From NCBI GenBank assembly GCA_029961105.1, contig JASBVO010000019.1:1-54988 (forward strand): a stretch of DNA of 54,988 nucleotides. Direction: 5' to 3'. The translations under genes and the position numbers were made by a program. Of this stretch, positions 34,133 through 43,149 are shown one piece after another. Origin of the DNA: Micrococcus sp. (GTDB lineage: Bacteria; Actinomycetota; Actinomycetes; Actinomycetales; Micrococcaceae). The notes under the pieces are model-generated. The model had not been told where the DNA came from. It did no database searches and worked only from the letters and a program-made list of their open reading frames with translations. Each line of letters begins with the position of its first letter. Position 1 is the stretch's first letter.

Positions 34133-35662
34133 TCAGCCGACCGGCGGGGCCGGCTCGACGTCCGGGGCCGGGCCACCGGCCTTCATCAGGCCCAGGGCGT
34201 GGGGCTCCTGGAACTCGCGCAGCCCGATGGTGCCCATTTCACGGCCGATGCCGGACTGCTTGATGCCGCCGAACGGGGCCCGCTGGTCCAGGAGCGGGGC
34301 GCCGTGGGTGTTGTGGAAGACGTAGCCGGCCTGCAGGCGGGCCCCGACCTCGCGGGCGGTGTCCTCATTGGCGGTCCACACGGAGTTGCACAGGCCATAC
34401 TGCGTGTCGTTGACCATCCGGATGCCGTCCTCGACGTCGTCGAAGGTGATGATCGGGATGGTGGGGCCGAACTGTTCCTCGGTGACCACCCGCAGGGACG
34501 GGTCCGGATCCAGGACGATCGAGGGGCGCATGAAGTTGCCCTCGGCCCAGTCGCCCTCGGGCAACTCGCCGAACTCGCGGACCTCCGCGCCGGAGTCCCT
34601 GGCCTCCTGGACCAGATCGGTGACGAACTGGAGTTGGGCCTTCTGGTGGAACGGTCCCATGGTGGTGGCCGGGTCGGAGGCCGGGCCCAGCTTCACCTGC
34701 TCCAGGCGCTTGGTGAGCTCGGCGACCAGCTCGTCCCTCTTGGAGGAATGGACGTAGATGCGCTTGGCATTCATGCAGATCTGCCCGGTGGACCCGTAGA
34801 TACCCATGAACAGCAGGTCCATGTTCTGCTCGGTGAACTCGGCGTCAGGCAGGATGAGCACTCCGTCGTTGCCACCCAGTTCCAGGGTCACGTCGGTCAG
34901 CGACTCCGCGGCCATGGCCATGATGCGCTTGCCGCCGCGCACCGAGCCGGTGAAGCAGACCTTGGCCACGTCCGGGTTGGAGACCAGGGCCTCGCCGATC
35001 TCGGCGTCCTCACCGGTGACCACGTTCACGACGCCGGCCGGCAGCTGGGAGGCGAAGCGCATCACCGCGCGGGTGGTGGCCAGCGGGCAGGACGGCGGGG
35101 GCTTGACCACCACGGTGTTGCCGGCCATGAGGGCGTACGGCAGGGAGGCGCCGAGGATGGCGATGGGCCAGTTGAACGGGACGATGATGGTCACCACGCC
35201 CATCGGCTGGTGCGAGACGACGACCTCGGTGGGCGGGCCGGGCAGGGTCTCGGTGACGTCGACCTGATCGGCCAGCCCGGCGGCCAGCTCGGTGCGCTGC
35301 TGCAGCCCGATGAGGTCGAAGGTGGACTCGCCGACCACCTTGCCGTTCTCCGAGGACAGGATCGCGGCCTCGGTCTCGACGTCCTGCATGACGGCCTCGG
35401 CGGCCTTGAGCAACAGTTCGGCCCGGCGGGCGGCCGGGGTGGCGGCCCAGTCAGGAAAAGCGGCCTTCGCGGCGGCCACCGCCTCCAGAGCCTGCTCGCG
35501 CGTGGCGGCGGCGGCCTCGCCGACCACCTCGGAGGGCCGGGCCGGGTTCGTGATCGTCAGCGTCTTCGTCGCGGAGTGCTCCTGGCCGCCGTAGAGCAAT
35601 GGAGTGCGGATCGAGGCCTTGAGGGATCCCGCGGGACGAGGGCTCGCGCTGGTGTCGGTCAT
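34133..35662 (-). CDS. NAD(P)-dependent aldehyde dehydrogenase
   Basis: A 509-aa ALDH oxidising aldehydes to acids. Catalytic Glu lies in LELGGND and catalytic Cys in GQICMNAKR; the cofactor region has FTGSVRGGKRI and the substrate-side VPFNWP. It is most like benzaldehyde or vanillin-type dehydrogenases (cf. the alcohol dehydrogenase beside it). GAAAGAGG precedes the ATG. It is divergent from a zinc alcohol dehydrogenase, with a dyad between, so the two probably form an alcohol-to-acid route. Confidence 0.92.
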   Translation of the reverse strand: MTDTSASPRPAGSLKASIRTPLLYGGQEHSATKTLTITNPARPSEVVGEAAAATREQALEAVAAAKAAFPDWAATPAARRAELLLKAAEAVMQDVETEAAILSSENGKVVGESTFDLIGLQQRTELAAGLADQVDVTETLPGPPTEVVVSHQPMGVVTIIVPFNWPIAILGASLPYALMAGNTVVVKPPPSCPLATTRAVMRFASQLPAGVVNVVTGEDAEIGEALVSNPDVAKVCFTGSVRGGKRIMAMAAESLTDVTLELGGNDGVLILPDAEFTEQNMDLLFMGIYGSTGQICMNAKRIYVHSSKRDELVAELTKRLEQVKLGPASDPATTMGPFHQKAQLQFVTDLVQEARDSGAEVREFGELPEGDWAEGNFMRPSIVLDPDPSLRVVTEEQFGPTIPIITFDDVEDGIRMVNDTQYGLCNSVWTANEDTAREVGARLQAGYVFHNTHGAPLLDQRAPFGGIKQSGIGREMGTIGLREFQEPHALGLMKAGGPAPDVEPAPPVG

Positions 35663-35765
35663 GGTGCCTCTTTCGGGACAGGAGCAGGCGGGTGGACAGG
35701 CCGGGCTGGAAGAACGGCGGGCGAGGGCCGAGGTTCTTCATGAGACGGAACGCCGAGGGGCGCAG

Positions 35766-35783
35766 AAGTGATGTGCATCACTT
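35766..35783. promoter_or_regulatory. Dyad AAGTGATG-TG-CATCACTT
   Basis: Perfect 8-bp arms around TG, between the divergent aldehyde and alcohol dehydrogenase genes. It contains GTGA-N6-TCAC, the same core as the dyads at 17144 and 19437, and so may bind the same CRP/GlxR-type activator; a GntR site is another reading. Confidence 0.55.
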
Positions 35784-35890
35784 TCGTGGTAGTGAATCAA
35801 GGGGTGGTTGTCACGTCAAGGGTGTCGGAGCCCGCACCACCAGCCATAGGCTCGCCGCAGAGAACCGACCCGGAGAACGCAGGAGTCCTC

Positions 35891-37009
35891 ATGAAGATCG
35901 AAGCCCTCGTCGTCGAAGAGATCAACGCCCCCTTCGTGAAGGAGGAATTGGAGCTGCAGCAGCCCGGCCCGGGGGAGGCCCTGGTGCGGGTCGTGGCCTC
36001 GGGCGTGTGCCACACGGACGCGATCACCCAGGCCGGGGACATGCCCCTGCCGCTGCCGGGCGTGCTGGGCCACGAGGGCTCCGGCGTGGTGGAGGCCGTG
36101 GGCGAGGGCGTGACCTCGGTGGCCGTGGGGGACCACGTCATCATGGGCTGGCCCTACTGCGGCCAGTGCCGCAACTGCCGGCGCGGCGAGCACCGCTACT
36201 GTGACCTTCTCGGCCCGGCACTGGTCGGCGGCCAGCGGTTCATCGGGCCCCAAGCCGGCACCACCGCCTACACCCGTGCCGATGGCTCAACGCTCTCCGG
36301 CCACTTCTTCGGGCAGTCCTCTTTCGCCACCTACTCGCTGGCCAACGCCAACGCGCTGGTGCCGGTGGACCGGGACGTGCCCCTGGAGCTGGTCGGCGTG
36401 CTGGCCTGCGGCATCACCACCGGGGCCGGCGCCGTGCTCAACACCGCCCGGCCGCAGGCGGGGGAATCGCTCGTGGTCTACGGGGCCGGTGCCGTCGGCC
36501 TGGCGGCGGTCATGGCCGCGCGGAACACCCCGGCCACCACCATCATTGCCATCGACCTGCACGACTACCGACTCGAGCTGGCCACCCGCTACGGTGCCAC
36601 GCACGTCATCAACTCGGTCACCGAGAACGCCCTGGACCGTATCCGCGAGATCTGCGGCGGCCCGGCGGACTACGTCCTGGACTGCACCGGCGTCATCCCC
36701 GTCATCGAGGAGGCCGCCGAGGCGGTGGGCATGCTCGGCACGCTGATCCTCATCGGTGGCGCCCCGGCGGAGGCCCGCTTCAGCCTGGACCACATGCGCA
36801 CCCTGTGGGGCAAGCGCGTGGTCGGCACGCTCGGTGGCTCGGGCACCTCCCAGGGCCTGATCCCCGCGCTGATCTCGCTCTACCAGCAGGGCCGCTTCCC
36901 CTTCGACGAGCTCGTGCGGTTCTACGGCTTCGACCAGGTGGAGGACGCGCTCGCGGACAGCAAGTCCGGCACCACCATCAAGCCGGTGCTGCGCATCGGG
37001 GAACCCTGA
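35891..37009 (+). CDS. Zinc-dependent alcohol dehydrogenase, aryl type
   Basis: A 372-aa medium-chain dehydrogenase of the benzyl/aryl-alcohol (XylB-like) group. Catalytic zinc ligands are in SGVCHTD and GHEGSG; structural zinc cysteines are in CGQCRNCRRGEHRYC. The coenzyme motif is VVYGAGAVGLAAV. AGGAG precedes the ATG; TAGGCT upstream is a likely -10. It oxidises an alcohol to the aldehyde, which the divergent aldehyde dehydrogenase would take further. The exact alcohol is unknown. Confidence 0.92.
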   Translation: MKIEALVVEEINAPFVKEELELQQPGPGEALVRVVASGVCHTDAITQAGDMPLPLPGVLGHEGSGVVEAVGEGVTSVAVGDHVIMGWPYCGQCRNCRRGEHRYCDLLGPALVGGQRFIGPQAGTTAYTRADGSTLSGHFFGQSSFATYSLANANALVPVDRDVPLELVGVLACGITTGAGAVLNTARPQAGESLVVYGAGAVGLAAVMAARNTPATTIIAIDLHDYRLELATRYGATHVINSVTENALDRIREICGGPADYVLDCTGVIPVIEEAAEAVGMLGTLILIGGAPAEARFSLDHMRTLWGKRVVGTLGGSGTSQGLIPALISLYQQGRFPFDELVRFYGFDQVEDALADSKSGTTIKPVLRIGEP

Positions 37010-37035
37010 GGAACGAGGCGCCGGTCCCCGCCCCG

Positions 37036-37108
37036 GCATCTGGCGGTCGAAAACGTCCCGTTCCGGCCCGGAATCGGGGCTTAAACGGTGCGAAATCGAC
37101 CTCCAGTT
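37036..37108. terminator. Palindromic intergenic element, copy D
   Basis: CTGGCGGTCGA (37040-37050) pairs with TCGACCTCCAG (37096-37106) with one mismatch; the inner part is more worn. It has the family outer CATCTG and CAGTTG ends. It follows the alcohol dehydrogenase and precedes the aminotransferase promoter. Confidence 0.55.
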
Positions 37109-37138
37109 GAGTCCGCGGGGCGGGGCTAGGCTCAGTTC

Positions 37139-38449
37139 ATGGCCGAGCACCCCGCCCACAGCACCGCCCACAGCACCGCCCAACGCACCGAACACCGACC
37201 CGACGCCGACCCCGCCGGGATCGCACCCGCCCGCCGCCCGTTGGGGCCGTCGTCGCGCTCGCAGGTGCCGGCCTTCGAGGTGATGACGATCCTCGGCCGG
37301 GTCAGCGAACTGCGCGCCGCCGGGCACGACGTGGTGAGCCTGTGCGCCGGCGAGCCCGGCGGGGGAGCGCCGGCCGCGGTCAACGCGCGCGCCGCGGAGA
37401 TCCACGCCTCGGGCCGGGCGCTGAACTACACGCCGAGCCTGGGCATCGCCGAGCTGCGGCAGGCCATCGCCGGGCACTACCGGAACTGGTACGGACTCGA
37501 CGTCGACCCGGCGCGGGTGGCGGTGACGACCGGGTCCTCGGGGGCTTTCATGGCCGGCTTCCTGGCCGCGTTCAACGCGGGGGACCGGGTGGCGATGGCC
37601 CGCCCCGGTTACGCCGCCTACCGCAACATCCTCACCGCTCTGGGCTGCCAGGTGGTGGAGATCGACGCCGGCGCGGAGGTCCGCTACCAGCCGACCCCCG
37701 CGCTGCTGGAGCAGGCCGAGGCGGACCACGGCCCGCTGGCCGGGCTCATCCTGGCCTCGCCGAACAACCCCACCGGCACCATGGCCACCCGTGCCGAGGT
37801 CGCCGTGCTGGCCTCGTGGTGCCGGGAGAACCGGGTCCGGCTCGTCTCGGATGAGATCTACCACGGCATCACCTACGCGGACACCCCCACCCCGGATGAC
37901 GAGCCCGGTGACGAGCGCGGGGTCTGCGCCTGGGAGTACTCCACCGAGGCGATGGTCATCAGCTCCTTCTCCAAGTACTGGGGCATGCCCGGCTGGCGGA
38001 TCGGCTGGATGCTGATGCCCGAGGACCTGGCGGGCGCGATCGACGGGCTGTCCGGGTCGGTCTCCCTGTGCCCGCCGGCCGCCGCGCAGTACGCCGCGGT
38101 GGAGGCCTTCGCCGCCGAGTCCTACGCGGCCTGCGATGAGCAGGTAGCCGGCTTCGCCCGCGCCCGCGCGCTGCTGCTGGAGAACCAGGAGCGGCTGGGC
38201 TGGACGGACGCGGCCCCGGCGGACGGGGCGTTCTACTTCTACGCCAAGCCGGGGGAGCGGATGCTGGCGAAGTACGGCACCTCGACGGCGTACTGCGAGG
38301 CCCTGCTGGAGCAGGCCCACGTGGCGCTCACCCCGGGCACCGACTTCGACACCGCGCACGGGGACCAGTACATCCGCCTGTCCTTCGCCGCCGGGCACGA
38401 CGCCGTCCGCGAGGCGATCGAGCGGATCGTCGCCTTCCAGCGGGGCTGA
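37139..38449 (+). CDS. Class I/II PLP aminotransferase
   Basis: A 436-aa fold-type I aminotransferase related to aspartate aminotransferase. The PLP Lys is in SSFSKYWGMPGWRIGW; other landmarks are ASPNNPTGTM (Asn), SDEIYHGI (Asp) and the C-terminal IRLSFA (Arg binding the substrate carboxylate). The N-terminal 35 residues are His/Ala/Thr/Pro-rich, with a repeat of CACAGCACCGCC at DNA level, and are not part of the fold. TAGGCT ends 6 nt before the ATG (leaderless). The amino donor is unknown. Confidence 0.92.
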   Translation: MAEHPAHSTAHSTAQRTEHRPDADPAGIAPARRPLGPSSRSQVPAFEVMTILGRVSELRAAGHDVVSLCAGEPGGGAPAAVNARAAEIHASGRALNYTPSLGIAELRQAIAGHYRNWYGLDVDPARVAVTTGSSGAFMAGFLAAFNAGDRVAMARPGYAAYRNILTALGCQVVEIDAGAEVRYQPTPALLEQAEADHGPLAGLILASPNNPTGTMATRAEVAVLASWCRENRVRLVSDEIYHGITYADTPTPDDEPGDERGVCAWEYSTEAMVISSFSKYWGMPGWRIGWMLMPEDLAGAIDGLSGSVSLCPPAAAQYAAVEAFAAESYAACDEQVAGFARARALLLENQERLGWTDAAPADGAFYFYAKPGERMLAKYGTSTAYCEALLEQAHVALTPGTDFDTAHGDQYIRLSFAAGHDAVREAIERIVAFQRG

Positions 38450-38509
38450 CCGGGCGACGACCGGTCCTGGAGCGCGCGCCTGCCGGCCCCCGTGCCAGTG
38501 GACGTTGCG

Positions 38510-39457
38510 TCAGCGCAGGGCGGTCTGGGCGTCCCGGGCGCAACGGAAACCCAGGTGGGTGGTGGCAGAGTCCCGCTCCTGCGGCTGACGGGCGGCGGGG
38601 CGGTACCGCAGGCAGTACTCCGGGGCGCAGAGATGGGAGCCGCCCTTGACGACGAAGACGTCACGGGGGTGCTCCGGGCCGGTGTGCAGTGACCGGGGAT
38701 CGCTGGGTGCACAGCACGGAGAGGGCGCCGGGCCGGGGTGGTGGGTGGTCCACCGGTCGAGCGTCCACTCCCAGACGTTGCCGATGAGGTCCACGGCCCC
38801 ATAGTCATTGGCGGGAAAGGCTCCCACGGGGGACGTCCTCGTCCACCCGTCCTCCCCGGTGTTCAGGTAGGGGAACGCACCCTGCCAGGTGTTGGCCCTG
38901 TGCTGGCCCCCCGGGCACCGCTCCTCGCCCCAGGCGTACACGCCGTGCACGCTGCCCCCGCGGGAGGCGAACTCATGCTCTGCCTCAGTGGGCAGCCGCT
39001 TGCCCGCCCAGGTCGCATAGGCCTGGGCGTCGTCCCAGGCGACCTGCGTGACGGGGTGCTCGGGACGCTCCGCGAGGGCATCGGAGCCGGGGCCTTCGGG
39101 ATGCCGCCAGCAGGCGCCGGGCACCCACGCCCACCAGCGCGAGGGATCGTGCAGGGGGACGGGGCCCGCGGTCCCGGTGAAGACGAGTGAGCCGGCGTCG
39201 ACCCCGTGCAGGTCCAGGCCCGGGTAGTCGGCCGGGTCGGGCACCCGCTCGGCCACGGTGGTGTATCCCGTGGTCTCCACGAACTGGGCGAATTGCCGGA
39301 CGGTGACCGGGGACCGGTCGAGCAGGAAGGGTGAGACGCGCACGGGGTGGGCCGGACGCTCCTCGGGGTAGAAGTCGTCGCTGCCCATCCAGAACGTGCC
39401 GCCCGGGATGGGGACCATGTCCGGCGGGCAGCCGGCCGGTGCGGCCCGATCGCTCAT
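38510..39457 (-). CDS. Formylglycine-generating enzyme (FGE)
   Basis: A 315-aa copper-dependent oxidase that converts the sulfatase active-site Cys into formylglycine. It shows the family fold marks MVPIPGGTFWMGS, RLPTEAEHEFASRGG, GNVWEWTLD and the C-terminal KGGSHLCAPEYCLRYR, in which the two catalytic Cys (C277 and C282) are both kept. Its ATG overlaps the sulfatase stop (ATGA), so the pair is translationally coupled. This is a strong context assignment: the substrate motif CTPSR is in the gene directly upstream. Confidence 0.95.
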   Translation of the reverse strand: MSDRAAPAGCPPDMVPIPGGTFWMGSDDFYPEERPAHPVRVSPFLLDRSPVTVRQFAQFVETTGYTTVAERVPDPADYPGLDLHGVDAGSLVFTGTAGPVPLHDPSRWWAWVPGACWRHPEGPGSDALAERPEHPVTQVAWDDAQAYATWAGKRLPTEAEHEFASRGGSVHGVYAWGEERCPGGQHRANTWQGAFPYLNTGEDGWTRTSPVGAFPANDYGAVDLIGNVWEWTLDRWTTHHPGPAPSPCCAPSDPRSLHTGPEHPRDVFVVKGGSHLCAPEYCLRYRPAARQPQERDSATTHLGFRCARDAQTALR

Positions 39458-41181
39458 GGTCGTGCCTGTGGCGTCCCGCGCCGGGTGAGGGCCGGTCCGG
39501 GTTCGGCGGGCTGGCCTCCACCGGGGGCGCCGGCCTCGATGTCCTCGAGCCGGTAGCGGACCTCCCGGGTGCCGAACAGGTCCAGGTCGAAGGGGGACCC
39601 GTCCTCGCCCAGCTCGGCGTCGATGAGGTCGATGAGCTTGGTCAGCATCGTCTCGACCAGGGCCTCGTCGTAGTCCGGGTGATCGGGATCCCCGATGTTC
39701 CGGGTCTCCCCGGGATCGCGGAGCAGGTCGTAGAGGGCCACCTCAGAGGTGGCGTGCAGCTCCCGAACGGTGCGCGGGGTGCCGTACTGGGTGGGGGCGA
39801 ACCAGCGGACCAGCTTGTACCGCCCGTCGGAGACGGCTCGGAAGAAGGTCCGCTTGTCCAGGTCCGGGGCACCGTACCTGCTGCCGACGCGACGGCAGTC
39901 CTCCAGCGTCTTCTGCGGGCCGAAGCGCAATTCGGACAGCTCCCGGAGAGGGCCTTGGACGGCCCACTCCGGGTCCTGCGAGTTCAGGCCGTCCCAGAGG
40001 AGCAAGGCGCCATCTCCGGGCGCAGAGGCCGAGCCGCGCGGCGGGGAGGCCTCCCGGGGAGCCTCGAACACCGGGCGCAGGTTCCGGCCCGTCAACTGTG
40101 GGTACCGCTGGCGGATCTGGCCCTCGTCCAGCCCGGCCCAGGACAGGAAGGTGGTGGCCAGGTCCAGGTGGGATCCCACGGCATCGGACTGCACGCCGCT
40201 CGGACCGTGCGGGGAGACCACGGTCATGTTCACGATCGAGGCCTCCTGGAAGGGGATCCCGCCCTTCTGCGCCAGGCCATGGGCCCCGTTCATCTCCCCG
40301 TGATCGGAGGTCAGCACCACCACGGTGTCGCGCCAGAGGCCCTGCCGGTCCATCTCGTCCAGGATGGTCTGGAACTGGGCGTCGACCATCCGCAGGCAAT
40401 TGATGAGGTAGTTCCGGCGGGCCTTCCACAGATCCTCACGGCCTTCGGGAATCCGGCCGTAATTCCACTCGACGTTGCGCTTGTAGGACCGCACCCCGTA
40501 GGGCTGGGCGTCCAGGTCATCGTCGAAGTTGCCGGGCAGCTCGACGTCGTACTCGCGGAAGAAGCCCAGGTTCTGGGCCGGATGGGTCAGCGGGGCCATC
40601 GCCCCGTTGGCGTGGGGGCGTTCGTCCTCGCCGGCCCGCAGGAACATGACGTCGTGGGGGTTGACCATGGAGGAGACCAGCAACCACGGCTGGTCCTGCG
40701 GGCGCCTGTACCGTAGCCAGTCCACGGTCTCGAAGGCCACGGTGCCGTCCAGCGTCTCGCCCTGCATCGGCCCGCCCCAGTTGTCCCCCCAGGACTGGAA
40801 GTCCGAGAAGCCGTAGGCCTCCAGCGCGTCCGGGGACTGCTCGGGGTGGGACAGGTGCCATTTGCCCTTGAACGCGGTGTAGTACCCCTGCTCGCGCAGC
40901 ATCGTCCCGATCGTCGGCACCTCCTCGTCGAGCACGTCGATCCAGGCGAAGTTGGTGTTGTCCCACAGCCCGATGTTCTTGGCGTGCTGTCCGGTCCACA
41001 TCGTGGCCCGGGAGGGGGTGCACTGCGGGACGGTGCAGTACTGGTTGGACAGGCTCACCCCGGCTCCCACCAGACGCTGGATGGCCGGCAGTTCCACCCC
41101 CGGGGGCAGGTCCATGTGTACGTCCCACTGGTCCATGCACAGCACCAGGATGTTCGGGCGTCCATCGGGCCGTTCGCTCAT
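39454..41181 (-). CDS. Type I (formylglycine) sulfatase
   Basis: A 575-aa alkaline-phosphatase-fold sulfatase hydrolysing a sulfate (or phosphonate) ester. The nucleophile motif is CTPSR at residues 54-58, in the Cys form that needs FGE. Metal-site blocks are LVLCMDQWD, FKGKWHLS, and SDHGEMNGAHGLAQKG. There is no signal peptide, so it acts in the cytoplasm on an imported ester. The MDQ form of the first motif is shared with choline sulfatase and phosphonate monoester hydrolase relatives. The ATG at 41181 has GAGGAGG 8 nt upstream. No dedicated transporter lies nearby. Confidence 0.93.
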   Translation of the reverse strand: MSERPDGRPNILVLCMDQWDVHMDLPPGVELPAIQRLVGAGVSLSNQYCTVPQCTPSRATMWTGQHAKNIGLWDNTNFAWIDVLDEEVPTIGTMLREQGYYTAFKGKWHLSHPEQSPDALEAYGFSDFQSWGDNWGGPMQGETLDGTVAFETVDWLRYRRPQDQPWLLVSSMVNPHDVMFLRAGEDERPHANGAMAPLTHPAQNLGFFREYDVELPGNFDDDLDAQPYGVRSYKRNVEWNYGRIPEGREDLWKARRNYLINCLRMVDAQFQTILDEMDRQGLWRDTVVVLTSDHGEMNGAHGLAQKGGIPFQEASIVNMTVVSPHGPSGVQSDAVGSHLDLATTFLSWAGLDEGQIRQRYPQLTGRNLRPVFEAPREASPPRGSASAPGDGALLLWDGLNSQDPEWAVQGPLRELSELRFGPQKTLEDCRRVGSRYGAPDLDKRTFFRAVSDGRYKLVRWFAPTQYGTPRTVRELHATSEVALYDLLRDPGETRNIGDPDHPDYDEALVETMLTKLIDLIDAELGEDGSPFDLDLFGTREVRYRLEDIEAGAPGGGQPAEPGPALTRRGTPQARP

Positions 41182-41629
41182 CGCCACAACCTCCTCTATC
41201 ACGTGTCCTCGTCAACGCTCCCTCGAGGCGGGCCGCCGCGGGAATCAGGACATCGGCCCCGGATGCCTCCCTGACCGGCGGCCGCTGGAGAGCCTGTGAT
41301 TCTGCGCCAGTCCCACCGCGAGCATGGTGATGGTCGTCAAGGCGGCCATTGCTGCTGATGCACATGTCCTGGATGGGCCCGTCTACGGCGTCCTTGCCCT
41401 GTCGGGAGGACCACCGTCTCCGCACCGGCGTCGGTGGTGCTTGCCCCCCACCCTATACAGGCCGTTGTCGGCCTATACGGCCTCGGAGGCGGGGGAGGGC
41501 GGTGAGAGGTGCCACCTTCCCCGGTAGGCACGTCGATTCGGTTCCCTGGCCTCTGAGGGCATCAACCACAACCCCGGGGGCGGCCGCCTCGGTTCCCCGG
41601 GAGGGCAGAATCGCCCGTCCTGGCCCTGT
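41182..41629. other. Intergenic gap with CCTATAC direct repeats
   Basis: A 448-bp gap holding the sulfatase promoter side. CCTATAC is repeated at 41452-41458 and 41472-41478, exactly 20 bp apart, each next to GGCC. On the minus strand these read GTATAGG, and the pair could be a promoter/operator unit for the sulfatase-FGE operon. An open frame at 41324-41527 on the plus strand has no ribosome site and is not called. Confidence 0.4.
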
Positions 41630-42085
41630 CTACGGGATGGGGATGGCCTCCCCGCTGCGGACCCGCTTCATGACCATGGTCGAGCTGAGCCGCTGGACGC
41701 CGGGCAGGGCGCCCAGGGCGCCGTCGTACAGCCGTTGGTAGGCGGCGAGGTCACGGGTGAGCACGCGCAGGATGTAGTCGGGGTCGCCGAACAGGCGCTG
41801 GGCCTCGACGATCCCGGGCACCTCGTTCACGGCCGCCTCGAAGGCGGCGACCGTCTCCACGTCGGTGCGGCCGATGGTGACGAAGACGATGGCCTCGAAG
41901 TGCAGGCCGATCGCCTCCGGGGAGACCACGGCGCGGTAGCGTTCGATCGCCCCGGACTGCTCCAGGTCCTTGAGCCGGCGGTGGCAGGCGGACAGGCTCA
42001 GCCCGACCTTCTGGGCCAGCACGGTCGCGCTCATGCGCCCGTCCTCCTGCAGCAGAGAGAGGATCTCCCGGTTGATCGCGTCCAT
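41630..42085 (-). CDS. Lrp/AsnC-family regulator
   Basis: A 151-aa regulator with an N-terminal HTH (INREILSLLQEDGRMSATVL; KVGLSLSACHRRLKDLE) and a RAM effector domain (FGDPDYILRVLTRDLAAYQ). GGAGGAT stands 5-6 nt before the ATG. It is divergent from a LysE-type exporter 110 bp away, a common pairing in which the Lrp protein turns on amino acid export. A repeated CGATCTTC and a GGCGAAT/ATTTCGCC near-palindrome lie in the gap as possible sites. Confidence 0.93.
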   Translation of the reverse strand: MDAINREILSLLQEDGRMSATVLAQKVGLSLSACHRRLKDLEQSGAIERYRAVVSPEAIGLHFEAIVFVTIGRTDVETVAAFEAAVNEVPGIVEAQRLFGDPDYILRVLTRDLAAYQRLYDGALGALPGVQRLSSTMVMKRVRSGEAIPIP

Positions 42086-42196
42086 GCCGATAATCCTCCT
42101 GCCGCATCAGCCCAACGGCAAGGCGAATCGAAGCACATTTCGCCCGATCTTCCGTACGATCTTCGGCAGCTCGGCGAAACGGAAGGACGAAGCGCG

Positions 42197-42823
42197 ATGG
42201 ATACGGCATTGATGACCCAGTTCTGGCTGGTGGCCCTCCTGCTCGCGCTGACCCCCGGGGCCGACTGGGCCTACGCAATCTCGGCCGGCCTGCGCGCGAA
42301 GTCCGTGGTCCCATCGGTGGCCGGCATGGCCTCCGGTTACGCCCTCGTGGTCACCATCGTCGCGGTCGGCGCCGGTGCGGTGGTGACCGCGTACCCGGCG
42401 GCCCTGACCGCCCTGACCCTGATCGGCTCGGCCTACCTGGTCTACCTGGGCGTCTCCACGCTCGCGGCCAGGGCCCAGCCGATCACCGCCAGCGACGCAC
42501 CGCTCGGCACCGGCCCGCTGTCCCAGTTCCTCCGGGGAGCCGGCGTCAGCGGCATCAACCCCAAGGGCCTGCTCCTGCTGCTGGCCCTGTTGCCCCAGTT
42601 CACCTCCGCCTCCGGCGCCTGGTCCTCCACGGCGCAGATGTTCACGCTCGGCAGCCTGCACGTGGCCAACTGCGCGGTCATCTACCTCGGGGTGGCCCTG
42701 CTGGCCAAGCAGCTGCTGAGGTCACGGCCGCGGGCGAGCAACGCAGTGGTCAAGGTGTCCGGCGTCCTCATGACCCTGATCGGCGCCAGCATCCTCGCCG
42801 AGCAGGGGCTCGCGCTCTTCTGA
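42197..42823 (+). CDS. LysE/RhtB-family amino acid exporter
   Basis: A 208-aa membrane exporter with five to six helices. The family N-terminus LLLALTPGADWAYAISAGLR, with the conserved PG turn, is clear, and GINPKGLLLLLALLPQF is the second conserved block. GGAAGGA precedes the ATG. Amino acid exported unknown. The divergent Lrp-type regulator probably controls it. Confidence 0.92.
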   Translation: MDTALMTQFWLVALLLALTPGADWAYAISAGLRAKSVVPSVAGMASGYALVVTIVAVGAGAVVTAYPAALTALTLIGSAYLVYLGVSTLAARAQPITASDAPLGTGPLSQFLRGAGVSGINPKGLLLLLALLPQFTSASGAWSSTAQMFTLGSLHVANCAVIYLGVALLAKQLLRSRPRASNAVVKVSGVLMTLIGASILAEQGLALF

Positions 42824-42891
42824 GCCTCCAAGCGGCCACACAGAAACGGCCGTTACGCTCGTCCTGCCCTTGTCGCGACCGGGAGGACCCC

Positions 42892-43149
42892 ATGCAGCAG
42901 CCGACACCGCTCCGCCACGGACTCCTGGCCGTCGGCCTCGTCCTCGTGATTCTCGGCGGCACCGTCTTCATGCTGATGCTCGTCTTGGGGCTCGAGGAAT
43001 TCCTGGCCCAGCTGCAGGAATCGCCCGGAGCGGCGGGAATCTTCTGGGCCACCGTGGGACTGGTGCTGGACCTGGTCGTGCCGGCCCTCCTGGTCTGGAT
43101 CGGCGTCCGGTGCATCGGGCAACCCGAGCGTCGCAGGCGGCCCTCCTGA
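42892..43149 (+). CDS. Small two-helix membrane protein
   Basis: An 85-aa hypothetical protein with two membrane helices (residues about 10-35 and 48-72) and a basic tail (QPERRRRPS). GGGAGGA lies 6 nt before the ATG, and the codons are strongly G/C-ending. It may overlap the start of the next gene. Function unknown. Confidence 0.7.
   Translation: MQQPTPLRHGLLAVGLVLVILGGTVFMLMLVLGLEEFLAQLQESPGAAGIFWATVGLVLDLVVPALLVWIGVRCIGQPERRRRPS

Noticed and set aside
31879-34263. 794-codon open frame on the plus strand
   Set aside because: Antisense to the MFS and glucose dehydrogenase genes, and it crosses the perfect hairpin; translation is Val/Gly/Arg-rich noise.
41324-41527. Small plus-strand gene of 67 codons before the sulfatase
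   Set aside because: No ribosome site or placed -10, and codon use is not coding-like in its second half.
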